Shown: positions 44,901 through 57,426 of the stretch, piece by piece
How the letters are laid out: every line of letters begins with the position of its first letter
Position numbering within the stretch: position 1 is the stretch's first letter
Assembly (NCBI GenBank): GCA_030704615.1
Contig: CM060733.1
Span: 7,690,001 to 7,754,000, forward strand
DNA from: Takakia lepidozioides
Lineage: Eukaryota; Streptophyta; Takakiopsida; Takakiales; Takakiaceae
Length of the DNA stretch: 64,000 bases
Reading direction: 5' to 3'
Notes under the pieces: model-generated
Seen by the model: the letters and a program-made list of their open reading frames with translations, nothing else
Databases searched by the model: none
Told to the model about the DNA's origin: nothing
Program-made: the position numbers and the translations under genes

Positions 44901-47900
44901 TGTCAACAATGGATGGGTGATGAAGTTGGGGCCGAAACCAGAATGGGCAGCTGGGACTGGGCAACACAGAGGATTCACTCATACCTTGCAAAGTGCAGGC
45001 CTTCAAGGTTGTTTCTCAAGGCCCCTACTTGTCCTCAAATGTCTGTGCAATGTTCTTCACAAATTTCTCTACCTACCATTTTACCTGAAACAGGGCCCAT
45101 ACTCTGACAGAGGTCACCATATACCTGCATTCGCACAGAGGTAGGTATGAGTTATGTTGGGTTCAACATTACTGTCTTCTTTTCCTGCTCGTTTTTCACA
45201 GGTGCATCTCCAAGAACCAAATTGGGAACACTAATAACAGTGTGGTTTGACTGTCATATAAAAGTGATGCATGAAAGAGGTCAGTGCTTGTGGTGGTGGA
45301 GAGTTTTTTAGTTACTAGCTGCTCTGTCTCCCTCTCTGTATCTCTCTCAGGGTGTCAGTTAGTAGGTGCTCTAAATCTGCAAACACAGGGCATAGCGGTG
45401 AAGATGCTGGCAGCTGGAGCAGAGCACACAGCAGCCGTAACAGAAAATGGGAAGCTCTACGGCTGGGGCTGGGGCCGCTATGGCAACCTGGGTTTGGGAG
45501 ATCGCACTGACCGTTTGGTTCCTGGTGAAGTTGCTGCTGTAGCAGTAAGTACCATGGTTTCTCCACCATTGTGTAGAACCTCCTTGCCCACACCTACTCT
45601 TTCCTTGCTTCACTTTCAGTTCTTTGGAAGTGGGTATGGGCAAATGTGGTCCCCAAACCCTCTTTCCCCTCCTGTTTCCTCCTTTCATTGGTTCCCACAA
45701 ATACTATAGGAAGAAGTAAAGTTGCCAGATTTATGTACTCTTTTTTGGTCCAAAATAACTTCTTCCACCTACCTTTAGGGCAAGTTTAGTAACTGTCACT
45801 AACTTCCAAGAGTGGGTGCAGGGAGAGAAAATGAAAATGGTGGCATGTGGATGGCGGCACACTATTGCTGTTGCAGAGTCTGGGAATCTGTACACCTTTG
45901 GGTGGAGCAAGTATGGGCAATTAGGACATGGTGACTTTCAAGATCACCTGGTCCCTCATCAAGTTGCAGGATTGAAGAACAAGAAAATTTCACTTGTAGG
46001 TCCTTTCTCTTTGTTAATGTCTCCAGTTGCAGGTCAAATGGGTAGATCAAGACAAGATAAGTGATGCTATGCTAGTCCTTGTTTTCAAAGCCTTTTGCCT
46101 GTAGACTGCATAGGATACTGCCCTCCCAGCTTGGTGACAAAGTGGCCCTGCCACATGACTGACAACCGGCTATGCCCTCTTTGCAAGATTCAGCTTCATA
46201 GTCAGTAAATGGCTGGATCCCAGTCGCGTTCCATCTACACACTCACATAGTACAGTTCCGTTTTAGTAACTGAGGGGATGGGATCTGATCACAAAAACTA
46301 CTTCTAGTTCATACAGAATGTTGGCAGCCAGGCAGTCAGCTGTCAAGGAATATCTCTTGGTTGGCATGGTGTAGCACTGAACATTTACAGAAATATGTAC
46401 TTGAAACTGTCTGGAGCAGATTAGTGGAGGGTGGCGGCATACTGTTGCTTTGGATGAAGAAGGCCAACTTTATGGATGGGGGTGGAACAAGGTAATATCT
46501 TCGCTGATGAGAACATGTGAGTGATGTGAGTGATGTACATGTGGTGGTTTGCCGCAGCCTTTGCAGCATGGCAAGGTAAAGGTTGAACAAGAGAGAGAAA
46601 GATTGAAATTATGTGCAGCAGCAGTCGTTACTTTGTACCTGATAACGGATGTGGCTAATTGTGGAGACTCGTTGTAGGAATATATGTAAATTTTAAATGT
46701 AAGGCATGGCAGTCTGGAACCTACATGCCCAGGAGCATACAAATGACAAGTTTGGGTTGTATTTTGCAGTTTGGGCAAGTAGGAGTTGGGAATACAGAAG
46801 ATCAAAACAGTCCCAAACTTGTGAAGGCTCTCAGTGATCAGGTGAGTTCCACATAAGCTTAAGCAGTGCTGGAAGTAGCATGACGCCTAGGATGCTAATG
46901 GTGCCCTTAAGCCACAACTAATCGACCCTATCATTGAAAGGTTCTTCCGATGTCAATGACAGGCTGTGTTATACCCTGGTTGGCCATACAATGCTCAGGT
47001 AGACATCACAGACGGAACTAATCATCCTTTAGACACTGAGAAGGTTAAATGTGGGAGGTTGCAGAGAGTAACTCAGGTCTCGTGTGGCTGGCGACACACA
47101 CTGGCCATCACTGAAAGAGGCAATGTCTATAGCTGGGGCCGTGGCACCTCTGGCCAGTTAGGTCATGGGGATGCACTTGACAGGTATCATTTGGCTACCC
47201 AACTTTCTGTTTTTGGGAGACAGGCGGGGTGGGGTGCGGTGGGATGGGGCTGGGGGGAGATGGAAGGATATGAATAGGTCAAAAATGGGGGAGCGACAGC
47301 AGTCGTAGACATGTTGGGAGTCTAAGTCAGTCCTGCACTTTCCAGTTTTGTTTGGAAGGCCTTTAGCAGAGCATGTTTCTGTTTAGTCACAGAGAATCGT
47401 TTACCATTAAGTTGAAGGCTTGGTAGCTGAGGCTAAGGGTCAAGAGTAACAACAGGATGAAGCTTTTGCAGTCAACTAATGTCCAGTCTTGTGATTGGTG
47501 CAGGAGTGTACCAAAGCTTATAGAGCTACTGAGTGCGGATGGGCTAGCTTGTCAACAGATTAAAAGCTCACGATTGGCAAACACAACAGGTGCAATTCTG
47601 GGCATGCTAAATGCCAGTGTCATTATCCCTGGGGATACAAGCTCCAGAGGGTTTGTATCAGCTGGTTAGGGTGTTTTATGTGGTGTGTTGGATTTGCAAT
47701 GACTGGGTGGTCAATTCGTATTTGTGTGGATCTCACATGTGGGTTGGGGGGTGCGGAACAGCTGCAAATTGGATATCACCTTCAGAAAGATACGCAGTGG
47801 TTCCAGATGAAACAATGAGAACACTTGCAAGAAGACTTCATCAGACAGCTAATGTACAAAAGATCTTTCACTATCCAACTCTCCCTTTGCTTTTCTTTGG

Positions 47901-48401
47901 ATCTGTCACAGTGCAACAAAGCATCCCCCACCCCACCCCCCCCCCGCCCCTGCAAACAGACGCACTAAAGTTATCTAGTCACATGCTCCTGTAGCTCTTC
48001 TTGAGTAACTGCTACGGCTAATGCAGAGTTAGATATAGGTGGGTTAGATGAAACTCCCAAATGGCTTCACTAAGGTTAGCATCTGTCGGGAACAATTCTT
48101 TGAAGGGTCACAGCCAAGTTCAGAGCACAAGGTTGTGTATACCAGTTTTCCACCCATTAATTGCTATGCATCAATATGGGTGCGTGCTATCTCTTTCAGT
48201 TAGCTGAAAGTCTTTGTATTCAGCAGATGAGAGGTTTCTGAAGCAGAACTAGCCCCCGAAGTAATGGGAGACGGACTTACTCTTGGGTTTTGCTGTATGA
48301 GCCAGGTGGAAGGAGAGCTGGTGGTGCCGACTACAAGAGAGGCCGGCACAGATGCAAGTGTGCCTGACACTGATACAAAGCGCTTGCGAACTGGACTTTG
48401 A
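41944..48401 (+). CDS. UVR8: UV-B photoreceptor UVR8
   Basis: Twelve exons with GT borders and fully matching phases: 41944-42034, 43290-43476, 44517-44663, 44926-45007, 45389-45544, 45822-45995, 46417-46491, 46770-46841, 47065-47183, 47504-47589, 47762-47853, 48306-48401. The product is 458 residues; Arabidopsis UVR8 has 440. It forms the seven-bladed RCC1-type propeller (CSWGRGEDGQLGHGD, YGWGWGRYGNLGLGD). Three GWRHT motifs place Trp at 232, 285 and 337; W285 and W337 match the UV-B-sensing residues by number. The C-terminal tail carries VP pairs (LVVPTT and VPDTD), the COP1-binding type, and ends KRLRTGL. Known role: the dimer splits on UV-B absorption, and the monomer binds COP1. Intron 4 starts GTTGTT, a weak donor. 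No lesions are seen. Exon 7 could start at 46420 instead of 46417. Confidence 0.96.
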
Positions 48402-50277
48402 GCTAAACTTAAGAGGGGACTGAATGAAACCTTTATGGCTGAAGACTACTGTTCACGGAGATAAAGCTCTGATCATCAGATTGACGGGAGGAAACATGGT
48501 TTGTAATGTAGGGCCAGTCTGTTTTCTCAAAGCTTACTCCTGGTGGGCCAATCGGAAGGCCTCGGTGTACTTGGTCCAGCTTCCTGTAGGTAACACACTC
48601 CTTTTGTGGAGAGGTGGGGGGGGAGGGAGAGGGGGCGGGGGGGGTGGTGTAGGCTTTACCAAGAGGTACAGTGGACTGTCAAGATGTTCCGCAGCGGTTC
48701 TGCTGTGACAGTGCACAATGTTTTGACATAGCCAGGTTGGGAACCAAGCTAGCAAGAGATCAACAGGGTTTCCTGGCATGTCCAGCAGCTTTGGGGGCAT
48801 TGGCTCTCCCATTTCTCGCATACGTATGGCTTCGATGGCCTGCTGAAAGGTTAGGGCTGGTCAACAGATTGGTTCACCAATCAGCCAATGGGACTCACTT
48901 CTCTGCTCAGTCCCTTCAACACTGATTGTAAGGGATGACTGTTCACAGGTGGATGGCCACACTCGATCTGGTCAGTAAACGAGCTTGTGATGCTTTCAGC
49001 GCATGAATATGTATGCTGAAATTGTCTGGTTCTAATTCGGAGAAGGATGAAACAGAGGCAAGACGCATGTTGCAACAAAGCATGAGCATTGTCACAGATT
49101 CTTACCAAATCAAACCTCTTGGATGTCCATGCCTTTTGTATACACCATAGACATCTGGGATGTTCATGCCTTTCTATACTCCATAGGGGTACCTTTAGGG
49201 CTTTTGGATGGAGCTCCAAAAGAAGAGAGCTAGGCCATTGTTTTTCTTTAATGGGACAAGCTGCAAAAATGGAGCTACAAGCTCAAGACCAAGAAATGAC
49301 TGATCTTCTCCTCCACCTTGCAATGAAATGTGACAAACCCTTGTGCCTGTTGCTCCATTGCAAATTCAAGGTGAGGCCAACAATTAAGTGTAGTGTGAGG
49401 CCTGGGGACGGGGGCCTTCCTGAAATGAGGGGCCTAGGTCCTCAGCTTCCCGGGGATCATATGCTTATCTCAATAGTAAATTATAACACATTTTAATCAA
49501 TATATGAAGCGAGGCGTTTGTTTTGATTGTTTGGTTTTTTCACTTGAGATATCCCAAACCGCTGGGCCCAGCCCGGTGCTTGGTACTGCAGGAAAGCCCT
49601 CTATGAGGATGAGGTGCACCCAAGCCCTCGGTGAGGGGTGCACCAGCAGTGTGGGAGATATGGAATTTCAAGTACTTTTGGTCGTTGGAAATTTGTGAAA
49701 AACAGCAAAGTTGGTTTTTCCTGTAATCTATTCTAATCTATCATTACATTCTCTCATTTTTACTCGCTCTAATAATTAATATGTCTATGGTCCTATTCGT
49801 TTTTGAGGCCCTGGAGGAAGCCCACTAAGTACCAACCAAAGTATTTATTATATTGTATAAACAGTAAGGTGATCACCTCCTTATATAGCCTTGGGAGGCG
49901 GCGGTGTGGAGCCTTCCAGAAGACCCCAGGCTTTCCAGGAGACCCCCATGTGTACTACCCTACATAAACCCACCCCACTACTTGACATGTCTCTAGTCAT
50001 TGCACCCCCAAAAACTCTAATCTGAGCCCACCATTGGCTGTTCCAATGGTGCGCTTTTTTTTTCTACCTTTCACTAATTAAATATTGTCTCCCCCCTCTT
50101 TCTAGTTGTCCCCAACCAAGGCCCACCTGTCCACCTGTTTCCTGTCATGTGCCTATCCTCCCCCTCCTTTTCCACCTGCCCCTCACAACTTGGGCTACAT
50201 ATTGGAGCCTCGACGGGAGATATATTCAATAATGATTGAGTATATTACTATTCAATAAATTCATGGAAAAAAATAAA
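48402..50277. other. downstream of UVR8, no gene supported
   Basis: The first part is probably UVR8 3' UTR. A G-run block is at 48611-48648. The open frame 49089-49496 has no domain or plausible splice sites. The rest is AT-rich. Confidence 0.45.
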
Positions 50278-50832
50278 TTGGGCCTTGACATGGGAGACGT
50301 ACTTGGATACATAGGAGATTGCACTTGGGCTTAGATGACACTAGACACTCGGGGCCTCTACATGGGAGATGCACTTGGATACAAGAATAAAAGATTACAT
50401 TTGGGCTTAGATGGGCCTGGACATAGGAGACATATTTGGATACATAGGAACTTGCACTTGGTCTTAGATTTCAATTCTTCACACATGGGCCAACGGCATA
50501 GGCTACACTAGAGTTGCACTTGGGCCTCGACATAAGAAACGCACATGGATACATAGGAAATTGCACATGGTTTTAGATTTCAATTTTTCACACATGGGCC
50601 AAAGGTACATGCTCGCCTAGAGGTCGCACTTAGGCCTCGACATAGTAGACACACTGGGATACATAGAAGATCATACACTTGGGCTTAGATGTTGGGCCAA
50701 CGGCACATGCTACCCTAGAGGTCGCATTTGGGCCTCGACATAGGAGACGCACTTGGATACATAGGGGATTGCGCTTGGACTTAGATGACATTGGATACTT
50801 TCAGGGCCAACGGCACAAGCTACCCTAGTACA
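50278..50832. repeat. degenerate tandem array (GGGCCTCGACATAGGAGACGC family)
   Basis: Seven or so diverged units contain GGGCCTYGACATRGGAGACG, CACTTGGATACATAGGA and TTGCACTTGGGCTTAGAT. A subset adds ACACATGGGCCAACGGCA and GCTACCCTAGAGGTCGCA. Spacing varies (about 70 to 125 bp). No coding function is seen. Confidence 0.8.
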
Positions 50833-52630
50833 TATGAAATCAATGATTTTAACATATGATGAAAATTGAATAAATGATATATCATTGATCATTGATCCTA
50901 GTAAGGACTAGGACAAAATGACCATCATAGCACATTCAGCCATTTCAACAAATTGACGACTTCAACACTTCATGAAAGCAATGGTTTCATTTGATGAAAT
51001 CGCCAATTTCGACACATTCTGAAAAATACAATGCCAGATTCTCACCAACTGAAACTGATGTCAATTGGAGGCATAGACGATATTTTAGAAAAGGGAAATT
51101 TGGGACCCAATTGTCTTTTGAGCCTCACAAGAGGAAGAGAGATAGTCTTTCATCTGTGATACTTCTCTCTTTGTTTTCCTTACAATCTGTTCTCTGTCAC
51201 GGGGAGCAGTGTCCCCGCCATGAGCCTTCATGGCCTTCTTCCACGGTTAATTTTTCCTTGTACGCTTCTCTTTTATTAAATAAAATCAATTAATCCTTAA
51301 CTTCTTACAGATAGAGTTTTTTTGCCCTTAAAATTTCCTACCCCTATACAATATAACCAAACTACCCACCTGCCATAGTACATTCAAAATATGAACCTTA
51401 CAAATCAGTTGCTACCTACCGCATATATCCATATACCAAATTGCAAAGAATTCCACCACAAGAATATTAAGATTATCATTGCTTTGAATGTCAAGTTTGA
51501 CCATACTCTCTCAAGTTTGACCAAGAAATGGCATTATGGGTTGATTTTTGTTGGGCCCGCCGCACCCATGGCCATATCCTATTTCAAGGTATGCAAACAT
51601 GGCACACAAAATTTCCTACCAAATTGCCAAATGATGCTACATGCTCATTTTGTATGTGTTCTTTGGGGGGTTTAGATATGGTCCAAGACATGGAGTTTCT
51701 AATATTGTCAGAAAGTGTGCAAAAATCCAAGATGTTCTTCTATCCGGATTCTGAGATGTGAGAGAATAAGTCCTTATGATCCTCATCATAGTGTTTGGGA
51801 ATCCAATGGTGAATTTTCCAAAATTTTGAGGCTTAAGTGGGGCCAAGTTTTGGAGCTGGTTGTTGCATGCACCAATAGAAAGTTGCCACTTAGGTGGTCA
51901 ACCTTGCCTGCCCCTTCTCCTTACCTAACCCAAGCGTTTATGCAACATTCTGCAGGTGAGGGTTTTACTCCAAATACTTTCAATTCAATTTGTGGGTGGG
52001 TACCATGTTGTCAGCAAATTTATTGCTTCAGCAATCATTGAATTTCAATAAAATCTCAGCAAAGATAACCCCATTTTTCTTACAGGTCGCGACCCGAAAC
52101 GGGTCGCATGGGAAGTTAAGGGTTAAGGCCTCCGTCCCTTTTTAAAAGAAAATAAAAATAAAAATAAATGGTATATTGCATGTATTGAACCCTTGATCAT
52201 ATGAATTGCAAATATTATTCCCATGTGATAGTCGTAACTACCTAATTTTAACCTACATATATAATTCAAAGACATGACAGAATGAAAGCAAGACTTTATT
52301 TATTACATCCATAGGAGGTCATATAAATATGACTCTCATTCGATTAATCAACCTTGAGAGGAAACAATGTCCAAAAAAACCTTGAACACTGAAAAGAAAA
52401 AACGGCGCAAAGCACAAGCATCCTAAAGTTGGAAATGACTGGATTGCAGAGGTTTGTTATCAATGTTGACTGTTAGTAGACGGTCTTGTAATATTAAGGG
52501 CCCATGACTCGTAAAACTGTGCGTTTTATGGAGTTTGCAAGCCCTAGCACGTGTCAATAGATGTAGGGTAACTGGTAGGTAATACATTTTTAAACATGTG
52601 AAGAGAGGAGATAGAATCAAATATTGGGCA
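50833..52630. other. AT-rich noncoding stretch
   Basis: Open frames at 50991-51293 and 51391-51846 are short and overlap on both strands, without domains. At 50830-51000 short ATGATTTCA/TTGATGAAAT phrases recur. No gene is supported. Confidence 0.45.
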
Positions 52631-52644
52631 TGACATCATAGTCA

Positions 52645-54268
52645 GGGTTGAGTATTCTTGAGCCTGTGAGCCCAGGAGCCCGTGAGCACAACATAGGCTC
52701 ACGCCACGTCAGCATGAAATTCCGAACTTGCAGGGCATGTTTTCGCGGGAGGCACCTATTTCCGCGGATTGATTAACCATTTTCAGTCATTGCAGATGAC
52801 ATCTGTTACATCCATTTCATCATGTTTCATCCATTTAGACGTGGTTTACATACCAAGTCATTGCATGCTAAGAAATGGATGAATGTCGTTGTGTTTGAAT
52901 GGAACATTATCCGAAATGAATGTGGCTACGTCGTGTGTGTACGTACGTATGCTATCCCACCACATGTATGCACCCAATAATGCATATGCAATCATAGAAG
53001 CAAAGAATCCGATACAGGCAGAGAGGTGGACAGATAGGGAGGGAGGGAGGATGGCAGACGCTAGAGGGATGGAGTGGGCAGTGTCTCTAGAGGTTGATTG
53101 TTTGACAAGGTCGGATGGAGCTAGCAGGAAGGTAAAGTCGTGGAGCTTCTGTGCAGCATGCAATCCTTAGCAGGAATGAATCTCAGAACAGTTTCCTCGA
53201 GTTTTTTTTTTTTTTTTTTTTTTTCTTTTGCAAAACAAGGGACAATGGCCCTCATATTTCGTATGCGCCAGCGCATACAGACAACAGTGTTTTTATTAAG
53301 AATTTATTTGTTTATTTATTTTATTTTAATTTTTTTAAAGCAAAATAGGGGACAGTGGCCCTCATATTTCGTATGCGTCGGCGCATATCAGACAAAAGTG
53401 TTTTTTATTTAAACATTATTTGTTTTTTATTTTAATTTTTTAATTGTTTTTTACATAACACCGGACAATTGCCCTTATATTTCGTATGCGCCCGCGCATA
53501 TCAGACAACAGTGTTTTTCTTTTAAAAACATTATTTTTTAATTTTTTAATTTTAATTTTTTTAACTGTCCCTCATATTTCGTATGCGCCGACACATATTA
53601 GACAACAATGTCTATTTTTAAAAACATTAATTATTTTGTTTCTCATTTTTAATTTTTTTTAATTGTTTTTTTATTTTTATTTTACAAAATAAGGGACAGT
53701 GGCCCTCATATTTCACAGTGTTTTTTCAAAAACACAAAATTAACTTTTTTGATTTTTTAATTTTTGTTTTACAAAACAGGGACAGTGACCCTCGTATTTC
53801 GTATGTGCCGGCGCATAGCAGCCAACAGTTTTCTTTTCAACAATTATTATTATTATTATTATTATTTACAAAACAGGGGACAGTGGCTCTCATATTTCGT
53901 ATGCGCGGTGCATACCAGATAACAGTGTTTTCTTTATTAATTTTTAAGAATTTGTTATATATATATTCCAAAACAGGGGAGAGGCCCCTCATATTTCGTA
54001 TGTACTGACGCATACCAGACAACAATGTTTTTTTTATTTCATTTATTTAATTTGTTTTTACAAAACAGGGACAGTGACTCTCATATTGTCATTTTTTTGC
54101 TTCCTCGGATATAGGGTCGTTATGCAGTAATCCGCGGAAATACATCCCATTTCTTAATGTTTTGACGACCCATCCATGTTCATAATCATATATAATTTAT
54201 ATTATGGGCTCATGATTTCCAACTCACCGCACACCACTTTACGTTCACCGCTCACGGTTTAGCGTCCC
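52645..54268. mobile_element. 1.6-kb insertion flanked by a 14-bp direct repeat
   Basis: TGACATCATAGTCA occurs exactly at both borders (52631-52644 and 54269-54282). Ends are GGGTTGAGTATTC... and ...TTTAGCGTCCC, sharing only GGG as an inverted terminus. Further in, TATTTCCGCGGATT is present in inverse orientation near both ends (about 52768 and 54130), and GTGAGC-type phrases lie near both ends. The core is a T-run and a tandem array. No transposase is encoded. The class is uncertain: a nonautonomous DNA element is favoured by the inverted subterminal block. Confidence 0.6.
53225..54095. repeat. tandem array of about 105-bp units with a GCGC palindrome
   Basis: Eight diverged units read roughly CAAAACAGGGGACAGTGGCC, CTCATATTTCGTATGCGCCG, GCGCATACCAGACAACAGTG, and then T/A-rich filler. 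Each contains the inverted repeat TATGCGCCGGCGCATA or a decayed form. Positions include about 53265, 53370, 53485, 53580, 53800, 53900 and 53995. Confidence 0.85.
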
Positions 54269-54299
54269 TGACATCATAGTCACGGACAAACTGCCACGT

Positions 54300-56380
54300 A
54301 TGTAAGCGTAAAATATTTCAACCGGTGGCCATCATCGAACGTAATCAAATGGGGGAGTAGGATTAGAGTCAGGTTCCATGGGCACTCCCAATCACCTCTC
54401 AAGCAGCCGCCCCAAAGAGGGAATCGCCCCTTAACCCCTAAACGTCGAAGCGACCTGAATCGGGTCGCGTCAGTCAATTGCCACAATTCCAACATGGCAG
54501 GGCTCAATATTTATCAAAATGCCAAATGTTTTGGACAAGGCACTATATAATGCTAGTGTGCACTTACTTACCAAAAGAATTAGAAAACAAACATCACCTC
54601 ATGGGTGTACTTAGGTAAGAAGCCAAACCATGACAATTTAGTATTTACCCCTGAAATTTCACATACAAAGCAACCTATCTCAGTTTTTGGAATTTTGGTC
54701 TGCTTTTTGGGGGAGAGAGTCCCTTGGGTGCCATATAATCAGGTTATGGAGGGCATCTGCCTCATAAATTTCAACTTGACACTTGAATTTAGTTGTCAAA
54801 CCATTTTTGCCATGCAATATTAGAATATATTTATAAATTGGTGCAGATTATTTTGTTATAATCTCCCAAATGCAATGGTCAAATTGCCTACACTTTTGAC
54901 ATGACGTGGATGTGTAGATATGCACATAAGTGTCAGGTTCATCCCCATGGGTGATTGGGGGCAAAAAGTTACACCCTTATCCCCGGGTATGCACTATTTT
55001 TTGTTTTACCAGGCCCACCAAAATAGTGCTCGTCGTAAGGGTTAAAAATGAGAAAAGGTGGTTCCACTAACACCTTTCCATTCACCCCTCTAAAATCTTG
55101 GCACCAATTGCCATATGGGCCCATGACGTAGTAAATGATAATTAATATAAGTTTTAGATGAAGATGTCAAAATTCATCCACTCTCCTAAAATCTACCTAC
55201 CTTTGCATGAAAATCAAATAGCACTAAGCAAGGTTGCGGCCCCTGCTATAGTGACGCTGCAAAACTCGATCGTCCTTTGTGAATGGACGTCTTTTTTGCG
55301 CTCCTTAGCAAGGGGCTATTCCGTGTGGGCACCCTTACTAAGCCAGTAACGCCTCTTTAATCTTGGGCCCAATTTCACGTAGGGCGCTGGGGCTGCCCAT
55401 GGAACCCGGCTAACCCAAGATGTCATTATCAGAACTATGATGGCCAGAGAAGGCTCGACATGTAGGGTAGAAGCACCGTTCATGGCGCATGTGCCCCATA
55501 GTGGTGCTCAAAAGTACGCCCATGGTGCAAGAAAGTAGGCCCATTTTTTGAACGTGTCAGGGTGGGGTGCGCCATGATAGGCCAGCAAGCTTAGCAAGCT
55601 TACCCAAGGAGGAATGAACTACAACACACCATTTTATCCATCACTTTACACTCAAATTATCCTAGGTAGATGAACTTTACTGAAAATTGTTCCTACTACA
55701 AATGTTGGGGCTCATCGAGAGCTTTCCAATGGTATCTTTGTTTCTTAAAATGGTTAAAATGGTTAAAGTCCAAGGTACCAAAAGAGCAATATATCTTGTG
55801 CGCCATGATGGCCCACTTGTTTTACCCTTAAATTGCTATAGGCAGATGTCCTCTCTAACGTCTACAAAAAGATGGGCCACATTAAGCGATTTCCAATGGT
55901 ATTTATTTATTTATTTTTGGTTACCATCTTAGGTAGAAAAGATATGAATGAGTCATGATAGGAACAAGGTGCGCCACAGGGTGACGTTGACATACTCTAC
56001 TTCTATCCACTTTTAATAGCAGATAAAGTTAGAATCTCAGTTAACTTTCAACTAAGAAAAGTGGTCTTATCTTAAGAGCTTTCCGTTAAGGTATTACATG
56101 ATCTCATAGGTTATAAGCACAAAAAGTTATTACATTTACCCAACTTGGTGCGCCATGAAGAGTGCTTCTACCGTAGTGCAACATGGCAAACTCCCTTAAC
56201 ATTTGAAGTGCAAAACCCTTTGAAGTTTTGGGTGGCACGTATAATACGACCCCATGTAGGATTATATGATGTGATTATATGGCTCTATATTGCTTTCTCA
56301 GTCAAGGGTAGTTATTTTCCCATTTGAAGTTATAAATCTTGTCTAACAGATATGCAACTAATATGACAAATCAAGACCCG
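54300..56380. other. noncoding, with dispersed GTGCGCCATGA phrases
   Basis: TGCGCCATGATGG-like phrases recur at about 55567, 55800, 55965 and 56150 in otherwise AT-rich sequence. No gene, terminal repeat or tandem unit of fixed length is visible. Confidence 0.4.
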
Positions 56381-56384
56381 GTGA

Positions 56385-57000
56385 GATCAACAAATTAGGT
56401 GGGCCACTGAAGTACTCCAATTGGAAGTTCAAGATCAAGAACATTATATGGGAGAAGATTTTTGGAATACTATGGATCACCTCATCCCTATCATGATCAT
56501 TGTTCCAAACAATGTTGAACCGATTGAGGGACTTCGAAAGATGAGAGTCAAGCTCTCACCACTCTAAATTTTGTCTATGAAAGACCACATCGTGCCGTCC
56601 ATTACTGCTTCATTGACCCCGAAGAAAGGTTTCTTGTTGATCTATACATGGTTCCATACAACGCCACAAGATTATACTGCTCGAGGATAAATTAGGAACG
56701 ATCAAGCTGAAAAATTGTACTAGCGTGGTTGAGTATCTGCAGAAAATTCAAGAAATACAATTTGAGCTTGCAAGTATCGAGAAGTTGTAGATGAGTGAGA
56801 TCGATAGGGTGCTCAACACCTTTCCCGACAGCTTTGGAAGGGTACTACAGACCTTCAATGGACATATGCAACTTCCGACTTTCGTCGAGGTGACAACGAG
56901 ACTGATGTAAGCTCGAGAAAAAGGGCGATTGTCATTTCGGGCCAAGAATATGAGTAACAACGACAGTGGGGAGGCCCTAATGGTCAGAATGCGAAACCCA
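56385..57000 (+). pseudogene. Ty1/copia gag relic
   Basis: Broken frames read about TVVEYLQKIQEIQFELASIEKL and VLNTFPDSFGRVLQTFNGHM, like the UBN2/gag-polypeptide region of plant copia elements. Many stops and shifts are present. It belongs to a different copy from the one starting near 57427. Confidence 0.55.
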
Positions 57001-57063
57001 TCACCATTCGAAATTTTATCAAAGACTACAGTTCCTCCACATAATCCAATGTGGACGTGGTGG

Positions 57064-57355
57064 TTGTTGGCATTAACAGCCGCACTTCAATTGCTCGGCT
57101 GGCAGTTGCAGCCAACTTAGATAGGATCAGAGTTAGATCAATAATTAGCTGAGATTAGATGGAGGCATAGATAACTTTAGGAGCTACACCGTTTCACACT
57201 GTACTTTCTCCGTAGTTCTCTCCACTGATTTATGTACTGTTCACGTATGTCTGTGACTCAGTTTCTCTCTATTTAATGTTCAATCAAGCGCTCAACTATT
57301 CTTGCAAGAGTCTTGTTCTTCCATCGTACTTTCTTCACAGTGCGAGAGAGTTCAG
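57064..57355 (+). repeat. possible 5' LTR of a copia element
   Basis: The stretch begins TGTTGGCATTAACAGCC and contains a CTCTCTATTTAATG region and CAATCAAGCGCTCAACTATT, typical of plant copia LTRs. It ends near TTCTTCACA, with a leader of about 70 bp before the gag ATG at 57427. No second LTR was found and no clear primer-binding site was recognised. Confidence 0.35.
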
Positions 57356-57426
57356 ACGATATAGATCTTGTTCTTCTAAAACTTGTATTTGCTATCTAGT
57401 TTAGTCTTGTATCGCAAGAGAGTAGA

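Noticed and set aside
48534-48821. 95-codon minus-strand ORF with poly-Pro
   Set aside because: Made by a G-run block downstream of UVR8. No domain, splice signals or conservation signs.
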